IMG/VR virus record: IMGVR_UViG_3300026534_000121
Location: 1-20,424 of that record
Strand: one strand, 5' to 3'
DNA: 20,424 nucleotides
Origin: a virus
The first letter of the stretch is position 1; every line of letters begins with the position of its first letter. Under the pieces are notes generated by a model, which did no database searches, was not told where the DNA came from, and saw only the letters and a list, made by a program, of their open reading frames with translations. Below are positions 14,317 through 20,424 of this stretch, in pieces. The translations under genes and the position numbers were made by a program.

Positions 14317-14342
14317 TTTCACCAAATGGTCAATTTAACCAA
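14310..14342. repeat. Two tandem 16-bp operator-like repeats
   Basis: On the plus strand TGGTCAATTTCACCAA (14310-14325) is followed after one base by TGGTCAATTTAACCAA (14327-14342), differing at one position. Each copy is an imperfect dyad with TGGT and ACCA arms 8 bases apart, the pattern of a repressor-dimer operator. They lie in the gap between the transporter stop (14353) and the tail terminator start (14224), within AT-rich DNA unlike the rest of the operon. Confidence 0.65.
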
Positions 14343-14352
14343 GCAACGATCG

Positions 14353-15207
14353 CTATGATGTCGCAAGAACCATCACACCCATCAAAATAACGACCGCCCA
14401 AAACAAGCGATGCTTCAGATAGCCCTCACCCAGCAATACGCTTCCCATCAAGACAGTCAGCAGAACACTGAGCTCACGAACAGGCGCGACATATACCACT
14501 GGTGTAAAAGTCAGGGCAACGAGAACCAAAATATAGGCAAGAGGGTTAAATACTGCAATGATCAGGACACCGAAACGATGCGTGGTCCATATTTCACAAA
14601 GTAATTCGCGCCTCTTGAATGCTATGGGGGCAAGGAACACGGCACGCCCGACACTTGATGCATAGTCAAGCAATAGCGGCGGTATCAACAATGACGACAC
14701 GGCGTAAGCATCCCATGTAGTGTAGCTGCCAATCAAAAAACCCGCACTCACCCCAAATCCCAGTGATGTAATCGCACTCCCAGAAGTTTTCCTGGTGCCA
14801 CCGGTCAGCATCATAACGCCAATTATTATGACGGCCCCACCCACGGCCATTGGAGGTGACAGTATTTCCTCAAGAAAAATGACCGCAAAACTGGTCGATA
14901 AAATAGGCCCCGTTGCGCGTGCCGTCGGGTACACGACTGACAAATCTCCCTTTCTATATCCGATCTGCAAAAGCAGGAAATACCCTAAGTGAAGGGCTGT
15001 GCTCCCGACAATGAAAGCCACTTGATTTAAATCAAAGATGGCAACTGTCGAACCAAAATAAATCGCAAATGGTAGATAAATCAGAATTGAAAGGGTAGAG
15101 AAAAGCCAGACGAGTTCGGGTCCGGCATTGATACGTTTTACAAAATAGTTCCATGTTGCATGACAGAATGCAGCGGTTAGAACGAGCGCGAAACCAAGGA
15201 AAGACAT
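14353..15207 (-). CDS. EamA/DMT-superfamily inner-membrane transporter (phage moron)
   Basis: A 284-residue very hydrophobic protein with about ten transmembrane helices in two five-helix halves. It has the EamA pattern: an N-terminal half with ATWNYFVKR and DLSVVYPTARATGPILS, and a second half ending VYVAPVRELSVLLTVLMGSV and LFWAVVILMGVMVLATS. Family members export or exchange small metabolites or drugs; the substrate cannot be read from sequence. The ATG at 15207 is chosen because GAGG lies 5 nt upstream and the 14 extra codons to 15249 would sit in the leader RNA. GC is clearly lower than in the flanking phage genes, and the gene separates the Z-like and U-like tail genes that are adjacent in lambda. 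With its own promoter and leader it looks like an acquired accessory cassette. Confidence 0.88.
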   Translation of the reverse strand: MSFLGFALVLTAAFCHATWNYFVKRINAGPELVWLFSTLSILIYLPFAIYFGSTVAIFDLNQVAFIVGSTALHLGYFLLLQIGYRKGDLSVVYPTARATGPILSTSFAVIFLEEILSPPMAVGGAVIIIGVMMLTGGTRKTSGSAITSLGFGVSAGFLIGSYTTWDAYAVSSLLIPPLLLDYASSVGRAVFLAPIAFKRRELLCEIWTTHRFGVLIIAVFNPLAYILVLVALTFTPVVYVAPVRELSVLLTVLMGSVLLGEGYLKHRLFWAVVILMGVMVLATS

Positions 15208-15234
15208 ATGAACCTCAAGGACTTCAGGGTTACA

Positions 15235-15252
15235 GGCATGCGTAAGCACACC
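15235..15252 (-). promoter_or_regulatory. Alternative hairpin, candidate riboswitch expression platform
   Basis: GGTGTGC (15252-15246), loop TTAC, GCATGCC (15241-15235) can form a 7-bp stem with two G-U pairs. Its 5' arm is the same sequence that closes the riboswitch P3-like stem with ACACCC, so the two structures exclude each other. It lies about 28 nt upstream of the transporter start. There is no U-tract, which would suit control of translation rather than termination. Confidence 0.4.
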
Positions 15253-15355
15253 CGTCCATCCCCCCTGATCTTTTCGTCCTTGGGTGTCTGCCGTACACGG
15301 CTCATATCGGCGCTCGGTCCAAACCTGATTGCTCAGCGGAACCCTAGCCGCACAT
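15246..15355 (-). ncRNA. ykkC-family (guanidine-I class or variant) riboswitch candidate
   Basis: Minus-strand leader of the transporter. CTAGGGTTCCG (15347-15337) is the hallmark ykkC sequence. It sits in P1, formed by ATGT-g-CGGC (15355-15347) with GCCGATAT (15311-15304). Inside are a GCAA-tetraloop hairpin CTGA/TCAG (15336-15325) and GGACCGAGCGCCG (15320-15308), matching the conserved GGUCCGAGAG-like segment. A second hairpin GCCG-TGTA-CGGC (15301-15290) follows. Then ACACCC (15287-15282), AGGACGAAAAG and GGGTGT (15253-15248) form a P3-like element resembling the conserved ACACGG/GGAUAAAAG part. The P3 bases differ from canonical guanidine-I, so the ligand (guanidine, or a nucleotide as in ykkC subtype 2 RNAs) is open. 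No covariance search could be run. Confidence 0.68.
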
Positions 15356-15369
15356 GGATAGGTATGCGG

Positions 15370-15397
15370 AATTTAACAATAATCAGGGCAATGTAAA
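15370..15397 (-). promoter_or_regulatory. Candidate promoter of the transporter cassette
   Basis: Minus strand: TTTACA (15397-15392) is a 5/6 match to the -35 box. It is followed by 16 nt and TAAATT (15375-15370), a plausible -10, in an AT-rich block just after the stop of the Z-like gene (15426). Transcription would start near 15363, only a few bases before the riboswitch P1 stem, which is where an aptamer usually begins. That placement supports the call. Confidence 0.5.
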
Positions 15398-15425
15398 GGT
15401 TTTTCGCCAAACACGATTTTTTCAC

Positions 15426-16052
15426 TTACCCCTCCACCCATTTTTCCACAATCAAGCGCGGCACCGACCTCGCCACCTTGTCCGCATCCCGCGCCAGATC
15501 GAGCCGTTTTCGCAGTTTGACCTGCGGCACCAGAATAAAGATCGGCGCAGAAACCTGCCCGCGTCCAGTTTTAGAGCGCGACGCCACCGCCGTGCCGCGC
15601 GTGTTGATCCGCGCCTTTTCGGCCACCAGAAGGCTCGGCCCGTTGCGGCGGTAGATGAACCTCAACCGCATGCCGCGGCGGCGTTCCCATTCTCCGGGGG
15701 TGAGCCGCGCGCCACCACGGCCCTTGCCGGCGGCTTCGGTCGGGATGGCCAGATAGAAGCCGCGTTTCGAGCGGATCAGCATGCCCCTGTCATGGGCGCG
15801 GATGATCTTCGGGGCCTTGGACCAGACGAAGGCGGCGGCATCAAGGCTTTCGCCCCTTTCCGGATAGGTCTTGTTGCGGATGCTGCGGGCCAGCCGTTGC
15901 CCGAGGCCAGCGCCGGTGATCTGCCCGCGCCAGTCGGCCTTGAGATCACTGCCCGCCTGACGCATGGCGGCGGTGACAGCGCGTTCTCCCGCCAGAAACT
16001 CCGCCTGCATCATCTCGGCGAGATCCGGATCGATGTCGAGTTTCAGCTTCAT
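15426..16052 (-). CDS. DUF6441-type tail completion protein (lambda gpZ position)
   Basis: A 208-residue basic protein beginning MKLKLDIDPDLAEMMQAEFL, with LTPGEWERRRGMRLRFIYRR in the middle. I recognise the DUF6441 pattern of alphaproteobacterial phages from memory. Its place after the head-tail connector and its size (lambda gpZ has 192 residues) suggest a head-tail or tail-completion role at the neck. This is by synteny, not sequence. The start overlaps the previous gene's stop by four bases. The many Arg/Lys residues could contact DNA or the acidic connector surface. Downstream, the lambda order is interrupted by the transporter cassette. Confidence 0.72.
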   Translation of the reverse strand: MKLKLDIDPDLAEMMQAEFLAGERAVTAAMRQAGSDLKADWRGQITGAGLGQRLARSIRNKTYPERGESLDAAAFVWSKAPKIIRAHDRGMLIRSKRGFYLAIPTEAAGKGRGGARLTPGEWERRRGMRLRFIYRRNGPSLLVAEKARINTRGTAVASRSKTGRGQVSAPIFILVPQVKLRKRLDLARDADKVARSVPRLIVEKWVEG

Positions 16053-16360
16053 GCCGGATGCACATCTATCGTCCAGATCAGCCGTTCCGCATCGCGCACC
16101 GGCTCGCCTTGAATGAGGAACGCCTCACCGCCGATTTCCAAACGGTCGCCGGGGCGTGGTGTGGCGACCTCGCTGACCCGCAGATCGAACCGCTGGGTTT
16201 CAGACCAGAGTTTTGCCTCGCCAAAGCCGGTGATACTGTCGGCACGGCGCGCCACCACACGGACGAGAACGGGTGTGCCGCCCCCGGCCGTGTAGATGGC
16301 GTCCATGGCGATATTGTCGTCCGCGAACAGCGCGTCCATGCCAATGGTAAAGGCGTTCAT
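16049..16360 (-). CDS. Head-tail joining protein (lambda gpFII-like)
   Basis: A 103-residue protein starting MNAFTIGMDALFADDNIAMD and containing PVLVRVVARRAD, a beta-rich core (QRFDLRVSEVATPRPGDRLE, IGGEAFLIQGEPV) and the ending LIWTIDVHPA. The pattern and position just after the capsid gene match small phage head-tail joining proteins (gpFII has 117 residues). The ATG at 16360 shares one base with the capsid stop (TGATG); the open frame upstream to 16441 only overlaps capsid sequence. The stop overlaps the next gene by four bases. It is probably a ring at the portal-tail interface. Confidence 0.75.
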   Translation of the reverse strand: MNAFTIGMDALFADDNIAMDAIYTAGGGTPVLVRVVARRADSITGFGEAKLWSETQRFDLRVSEVATPRPGDRLEIGGEAFLIQGEPVRDAERLIWTIDVHPA

Positions 16361-17373
16361 CAGGTCCGCCGTGCAGACCGCAGAACCTGCGGGCGGGTGC
16401 AGATGGGCAGCGGATTGCTTTCGATCTCGAGACGCACCCATTCATCGCGATCCCGGTCCGGGATGGAGCGGGCGTAGAGCGGCAGGCCCAGCGTGTTGAC
16501 CGTCTCGAAGGTGTCCGCCGGGGCGTAGTAAATCTCGAACAGGCCCTCGACGCCTTCGGGATAGAAGAACGCCTTGTCGACCGGCACCCCAAACGCCGCG
16601 TTGCCCCGATACCGGCGGAAGTTGATGCCGCCAAAGCTGACCTCGTCGGAGACGCGTGAACGCAAATCGGCCGCCGCGGCCGTGTTGAGATAGGTTTCCC
16701 GCACCTCCTTGTGGGCCACCAGATCGGCGAAGAAGGCCGAGCCGCATTCGGCGCGCAGTTGCACGGCACCGGTAGAGAGGCCACCGAGGCTATCCTCGAC
16801 ACTCTCGATCAGCGCCTGACAGCGTTTGCGCAGCACGCCGGAGCCGGGATTGGTGGCGGCGAGGTCGAAGTTGACCTCGGTCGCAGGCGTGATGGCGAAC
16901 TCGGCGAAGTAGTCGATGACGGTGGCCCCATCCTTGGGGTCGAGCACCTTGCCTTGGATGCCGTTCAGCAGGTGATACTCGAACGTGGCCTCGGCATCAT
17001 TGCGCAACCGGCGCAGACGGCGGGCGACCTCCGCCTGGATTTGCTGGGTCTCACTGTCGGTACCGAATGCGCGAATGCCCTGAATTTCCGAGGCCCAGAG
17101 CACGTCCTGCTTCTTGAACTGGCGGCACACGAACGCCCGCACGTCACGGCGCTCCGGCACTTGCTGGTCATAGGCCGAGCCACGTTCGGAAAACGGGATC
17201 AGCGACAGGGTGCCGTCGCGGGACTCAATAACGACGGTGCGGCTTCGCACGCCGCGATCGGAAAACAGGCCGGAGCCCGAGAGGGTGGCGGGCTTGAACG
17301 GGATGTTTTCAAGCGCGCGGGTGAGTTCGATGACCGAAAAGGCATCGGTCTCGAAGATATCCATGGTGGCCAT
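16360..17373 (-). CDS. Major capsid protein, lambda E family
   Basis: A 337-residue protein of the phage major capsid protein E family (lambda E has 341). It has N-terminal TDAFSVIELTRALENIPFKP, RTVVIESRDGTLSLIPFSER, VRAFVCRQFKKQDVLWASEI, and a helical spine region with QIQAEVARRLRRLRNDAEAT. It builds the icosahedral shell with an HK97-type fold. A strong AAAGGAGG ribosome site precedes ATG 17373. The decoration protein gene lies immediately upstream, as in lambda. There are no frameshifts or truncation. Confidence 0.95.
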   Translation of the reverse strand: MATMDIFETDAFSVIELTRALENIPFKPATLSGSGLFSDRGVRSRTVVIESRDGTLSLIPFSERGSAYDQQVPERRDVRAFVCRQFKKQDVLWASEIQGIRAFGTDSETQQIQAEVARRLRRLRNDAEATFEYHLLNGIQGKVLDPKDGATVIDYFAEFAITPATEVNFDLAATNPGSGVLRKRCQALIESVEDSLGGLSTGAVQLRAECGSAFFADLVAHKEVRETYLNTAAAADLRSRVSDEVSFGGINFRRYRGNAAFGVPVDKAFFYPEGVEGLFEIYYAPADTFETVNTLGLPLYARSIPDRDRDEWVRLEIESNPLPICTRPQVLRSARRT

Positions 17374-17396
17374 TTCAGCCTCCTTTCGTATTGGAA

Positions 17397-17774
17397 TTAG
17401 CGGGTGAGAATGCAGACGGCGGCGAGGGCCGTATGGGCGGCGGTGATTTCCGGCGCTGTGGGCGTGCCAATGAATACCAGATCATTGGCGTTGACGATGG
17501 CGGGGCCGCGCAGCAGCACCACGGCATCCACGTCGGTAGCGGTGGCATCTGCTTTACCCCAGAGCACGGCGACGGCGGTTTCGGTGCCATCGAGGGCGGC
17601 CGGATCATGGGCGGCGTATTTGCCCGAAGCGGTGATTTTGCCCAGCACGGTGCCGGGCTCCAGAACGGGGTTCGCCCCGCCGGTGGCGATGGTGACGACC
17701 TCGCGGCAATATTCGCGAAAAGCCTCCCAAACTAAAAAACCGCCTGCGTGGCGGGTTTCGGTCAAAGTGGTCAT
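17397..17774 (-). CDS. Head decoration protein, lambda D family
   Basis: A 125-residue protein of the bacteriophage lambda head decoration protein D family (lambda D has 110). It contains the conserved N-terminal segment TETRHAGGFLVWE and VLEPGTVLGKITASGKYAAHDPAA. D trimers bind the expanded capsid and stabilise it. AAAGGA, overlapping the protease stop, serves as ribosome site for ATG 17774. A terminator-like hairpin with a T6 tract lies in the first codons (17734-17754); it may be a by-product of the conserved protein motif. Confidence 0.92.
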   Translation of the reverse strand: MTTLTETRHAGGFLVWEAFREYCREVVTIATGGANPVLEPGTVLGKITASGKYAAHDPAALDGTETAVAVLWGKADATATDVDAVVLLRGPAIVNANDLVFIGTPTAPEITAAHTALAAVCILTR

Positions 17775-17780
17775 GGTGTG

Positions 17781-18713
17781 TTATCCTTTGCGTTTGAAGG
17801 TGCGGGCGATCACGTCGCCCCAGGGTTTTGCCTGAGGCGCGGGCCCCGGTTGCGGGTGGGTGGAGGAGATGTCGGGGTCATCGGCGGCCTTGGCGTCGAT
17901 CAGGGCCTTGCGGATATCCTCGAGGTTGGCCTCGGAGTTGAGGAAGCCCGCCGCCATTTGCGGTTGACCCGCGAGGCGGCAAAGATCGACGACGGTTTTG
18001 GCGTAGGTCATGGCCTCCTTGCGGATGGCCACAGGGTCAGGCTCGGGGTCTACCTTGGCCTCGGGGGCAGAGTTCGGTTCGGGCCCCGGTTTCACCGCAA
18101 CGGGTTCATCCTTTGCCTTCACTGCCTCGACGATTTCCGGCGGTGTGTTCTGGAACCGGCTCACATCAAAACTGGCAGCCATCTTGACCGGCTCGGCCAT
18201 GGTGTCAGCAAAACCCATCTCCAGTGCCTCGGCGGCATCCAGCCAGGTTTCCTTCGCCATCAGCTTCGCGATGTCCTTTTCCGCCTTGCCGGATTTCGCC
18301 GCATAGCCGCGCAGCAGGCTGGCACCGATCTTGTCCAGCGCCTCGGCCATGGACCGCATGTCGGCGGATGTGCCCATAACCATGCCCGAGGGGTCATGGA
18401 TCATCAGGAAAGCGTTTTCCGGCATGATGATTTCATCCCCGGCCATGGCGATATAGGAGGCTGCCGAAGCCGCAATGCCGTCGATGCTCACGGTGACATT
18501 GCCCGTGTGGCGTTGCAGGGCGTTATAGATCGCCACCGCATCGAACACCGACCCGCCCGGGCTGTTGAGCCTGAGCGTCAGCGGGGCCTTGTCCGGCAGC
18601 TTGCCGAGATCGGCCAGAAACGCCTTGGCCGAGACGCCATACGCGCCGATTTCGTCATAGATCGAGATTTCCGCGCCCTCATTGAGGGCGCAGATCGAAT
18701 ACCAGTTTTTCAT
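17781..18713 (-). CDS. Head maturation protease, ClpP/S49-like (lambda C family)
   Basis: A 310-residue protein. Residues 1-180 form a ClpP/S49-type serine protease: LRLNSPGGSVFDA, nucleophile S83 in DGIAASAASYIAMAGD, and H106 in FLMIHDPSG. KETWLDAAEALEMGFAD supplies a likely third residue. It processes portal and scaffold during procapsid maturation. The C-terminal ~120 residues are Pro/Glu/Ala-rich and then helical, the region that acts as scaffold (Nu3) in lambda. The only internal ATG that looked promising (codon 235) has AAGGAGG just 2 nt away, so a separately started scaffold is uncertain. AAGGA precedes ATG 18713. Confidence 0.92.
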   Translation of the reverse strand: MKNWYSICALNEGAEISIYDEIGAYGVSAKAFLADLGKLPDKAPLTLRLNSPGGSVFDAVAIYNALQRHTGNVTVSIDGIAASAASYIAMAGDEIIMPENAFLMIHDPSGMVMGTSADMRSMAEALDKIGASLLRGYAAKSGKAEKDIAKLMAKETWLDAAEALEMGFADTMAEPVKMAASFDVSRFQNTPPEIVEAVKAKDEPVAVKPGPEPNSAPEAKVDPEPDPVAIRKEAMTYAKTVVDLCRLAGQPQMAAGFLNSEANLEDIRKALIDAKAADDPDISSTHPQPGPAPQAKPWGDVIARTFKRKG

Positions 18714-18724
18714 GCTTTGAATCC

Positions 18725-20209
18725 TTATTGGTTTGATTGTTCGGGCGTTTGCTTCGGATCAGCCTGCTTTTGCGGGGTGGCCCGCGCCCCCTGCGTCTCG
18801 CCGGGGCTGGTGCTGTAGTTCAAACCAAGCGCCGCGGCGCGCTCGGCATCCGCCGCATTCTCGCGGTCGATTTCTTCGATGTCGTAACCGGTAGCCTCGA
18901 CCGCCTTCCTGCGTGACATCAGCCCAGCTTCGATCCCCAGCAATTGCGCCTGAATGTCCTTCAGCGGATCGACCCAATCCCAGCGCGGTGGAATCCAGTG
19001 CGCCGGTTTGGCCTTGGCCATGTCCGGCAGATCGAGCGCACCCGACAATGCCGCCGCTTCCAGCCAGCGCGTCCAGACCGGGCGGCAGAACTGGTGCGCC
19101 ATCACCCCATGCTGCAACTGGCCGATGCGGCGGCGGAACTCGACCAGTTCGGCCCGCAGGCTGGAATAGTTGGCCTGGCGCACGTCGCCGGTGACCAGGT
19201 GATAGGGCAGACCGAGCGAGGCCGAGATCGCCAGCAGGGTGCGATATTGAAACGCCTCATAGCCGCCGCCCACATCGGCGGGGCTCGAGAACTTGATGTC
19301 CTCGCCAGGCAGCAGAACCTGCAGGGTGCCGGGCTCGAGGCTAGCGATGCCGATACCTTCGCCGGTATCTTCCACTTCCCCCATCAGCGCCTCTTCCGGC
19401 GCATTCTTGGTGATGAAGCCTGCAAACATGGCGGCGGTTTTCTTGCGGTCGAGCTCGGCGTCATCGTATTGATCGAGCAAAAACAGCCGCACCATCGCTG
19501 GCGCGACATGCGGCAGACCCCTGATTTGCCCCGCATCGATGGGGCGATAGATGTGCAGGACGTCCTCGGCGGGCACCCTTGTGGTGTCCGGAATGGCATC
19601 CCGCCGGTCCGTGCTGTCGCCGGGATGGCGGCGGCGAAAATGATAGGCGACGCGGCGGCCAATCAGATCGAACTCGATACCACAGCGGATGGCATTACCA
19701 TTGGCGGCGGTTTCGGTTTTCTCGAAGGGGAGCATTTCCGACTGCAAAAGCTGCAATTGCATCGGCACCAGCAAGCCGTCCTCGGCACGTCTCGGCCGGA
19801 TGCGCACGAAGCATTCGCCCGCCACGAACATCTCGCGGGCAATCATCGCCTGCAACCCGTAGAAATCCGTCAGCCCGTCGGCATCCGCCTGATCGGTCCA
19901 GGCCAGCCACAGACGCTGGATACGGTCGCGCAACTCCCCGTCCTCGATCAGCGACGAGGGTTTAATCCCGTCCCCGACCAGATTGGCCGCATAGGCTTCA
20001 CAGGCATTGGCGGCGTAACCATTGGTCACCACCAGTTCGCGCGAGCGCGCCAGCAGACGCGGCCCACCCGAAGCCACCAGCGAGTTGATGTTTTCCAAAG
20101 GCGGCTGCCAGCCGCGCAGGCGACGCCGCGACATTGCCCCTTCGAGGCGGGCACGCACACCGCTTGGCTCGCCGGTTTCCCGGCGACGAAAAGCATCAAA
20201 CAGGCCCAT
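18725..20209 (-). CDS. Portal protein, lambda B family
   Basis: A 494-residue lambda-type portal (lambda B has 533). It has N-terminal RLRGWQPPLENINSLVASGG and ARSRELVVTNGYAANACEAY, central AGECFVRIRPRRAEDGLLVP and DVLHIYRPIDAGQIRGLPHV, then YSSLRAELVEFRRRIGQLQH and a disordered polar C-terminus rich in Gln/Pro. Twelve copies form the ring through which DNA is packaged and ejected; the C-terminal tail is a likely site of trimming by the adjacent protease. Its ATG shares one base with the gpW stop (TAATG), and AAGGGA lies in the end of gpW. Confidence 0.95.
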   Translation of the reverse strand: MGLFDAFRRRETGEPSGVRARLEGAMSRRRLRGWQPPLENINSLVASGGPRLLARSRELVVTNGYAANACEAYAANLVGDGIKPSSLIEDGELRDRIQRLWLAWTDQADADGLTDFYGLQAMIAREMFVAGECFVRIRPRRAEDGLLVPMQLQLLQSEMLPFEKTETAANGNAIRCGIEFDLIGRRVAYHFRRRHPGDSTDRRDAIPDTTRVPAEDVLHIYRPIDAGQIRGLPHVAPAMVRLFLLDQYDDAELDRKKTAAMFAGFITKNAPEEALMGEVEDTGEGIGIASLEPGTLQVLLPGEDIKFSSPADVGGGYEAFQYRTLLAISASLGLPYHLVTGDVRQANYSSLRAELVEFRRRIGQLQHGVMAHQFCRPVWTRWLEAAALSGALDLPDMAKAKPAHWIPPRWDWVDPLKDIQAQLLGIEAGLMSRRKAVEATGYDIEEIDRENAADAERAAALGLNYSTSPGETQGARATPQKQADPKQTPEQSNQ

Positions 20210-20424
20210 TACAATCCCTTGCTTGTGGTCACGCGCACCTGTCGGATCACCCTGCGACCTTCGAGCGTGGCAATTTCCCGGTCGAGCACATCGATGGCGC
20301 GGTCGATTTCCGCAAGGCTGCGGTATTCCACCGTCTTGCCGTCATAGCTGACCCGGGCCACGCCACTGGCGCGTGAGGCCGCCAGCGCCTCGCGGCGGGT
20401 TTTAAGTTCTGCCAATGTGGCCAT
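20209..20424 (-). CDS. gpW-like head-tail joining protein
   Basis: A 71-residue protein (lambda gpW has 68) with the family pattern MATLAELKTRREALAASRAS, a short beta hairpin (ARVSYDGKTVEYRS) and a second helix (LAEIDRAIDVLDREIATLEG), ending in a basic tail. gpW binds the portal after packaging to allow tail attachment. Its ATG is the last base triplet of the window on this strand, so upstream signals are not visible. In lambda the terminase large subunit gene would come next beyond this edge. Confidence 0.85.
   Translation of the reverse strand: MATLAELKTRREALAASRASGVARVSYDGKTVEYRSLAEIDRAIDVLDREIATLEGRRVIRQVRVTTSKGL

Noticed and set aside
15208-15396. 62-codon plus-strand ORF in the transporter leader
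   Set aside because: It is a low-quality frame that runs antisense through the riboswitch candidate and promoter, with no ribosome site or recognisable product.
17781-18011. Internally started scaffold protein (Nu3-like) from ATG at 18011
   Set aside because: AAGGAGG is only 2 nt from this ATG and the product would be just 76 residues, shorter than expected. It is left as a remark on the protease gene.
17748-18818. 356-codon plus-strand frame opposite the head protease
   Set aside because: It lies antisense to a protease with visible catalytic motifs, and has Gly/His/Arg-rich composition and no domain.
18944-20347. 467-codon open frame on the plus strand opposite the portal gene
   Set aside because: It is the antisense of a clear lambda B-family portal in GC-rich DNA, where long antisense frames are common. 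It has no recognisable domain or ribosome site.
1-20424. tRNA, rRNA, CRISPR array or insertion sequence
   Set aside because: No cloverleaf, array-like repeats, transposase or terminal inverted repeats were seen on either strand.

Overview
The window is the structural half of a siphophage or prophage genome, almost certainly from an alphaproteobacterium. From about 880 to 20424 every recognisable gene except one cassette belongs to a single minus-strand late operon with high GC, mostly by eye above 60%. Neighbouring genes overlap by 1-4 nt or lie a few bases apart. The alphaproteobacterial call rests on the tail-tip genes (DUF2460, DUF2163, NlpC/P60 and a GTA TIM-barrel host-specificity protein), which have the order and families of the Rhodobacter gene transfer agent g12-g15. 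DUF2793, DUF6441 and DUF6127 homologues are also typical of alphaproteobacterial prophages. No integrase, terminase, repressor or replication gene is present; terminase should lie just beyond base 20424.

Reading along the minus strand from 20424 down, the order follows phage lambda: gpW-like joiner, portal (B), ClpP-like head protease (C), decoration protein (D), major capsid protein (E), a small head-tail connector (FII-like), a DUF6441 tail-completion protein (Z-like position), tail terminator (U-like), tail tube (V-like), a tail assembly chaperone pair made by -1 frameshifting (G/GT-like), and the tape measure (H). Lambda's M-L-K-I-J tip genes are replaced by the GTA-type tip set at 3620-9992, then a DUF2793 fibre-like protein and a small DUF6127 membrane protein. 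An intrinsic terminator follows at 1989-2010, then the lysis cassette: an M15 peptidase endolysin with a C-terminal membrane anchor, an i-spanin, and an o-spanin gene that begins inside the i-spanin gene.

The accessory item is at 14225-15425. Between the Z-like and U-like genes sits a lower-GC cassette with its own candidate promoter, a leader RNA resembling a ykkC-family (guanidine-I class or variant) riboswitch, and an EamA/DMT transporter. It is followed by two tandem 16-bp operator-like repeats that overlap a possible promoter for the downstream tail genes. This is a phage 'moron' that appears to be controlled by a metabolite-sensing RNA, and it is the most unusual part of the window.

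Bases 1-871 are a plus-strand pair of lower GC, convergent with the phage operon: a cupin-like protein and an 11-nt-overlapping 47-codon ORF that may be the broken 5' end of a longer gene. This may be host DNA at the prophage edge or a further accessory cassette; the window alone cannot decide. No tRNA, rRNA, CRISPR array or IS element was seen.
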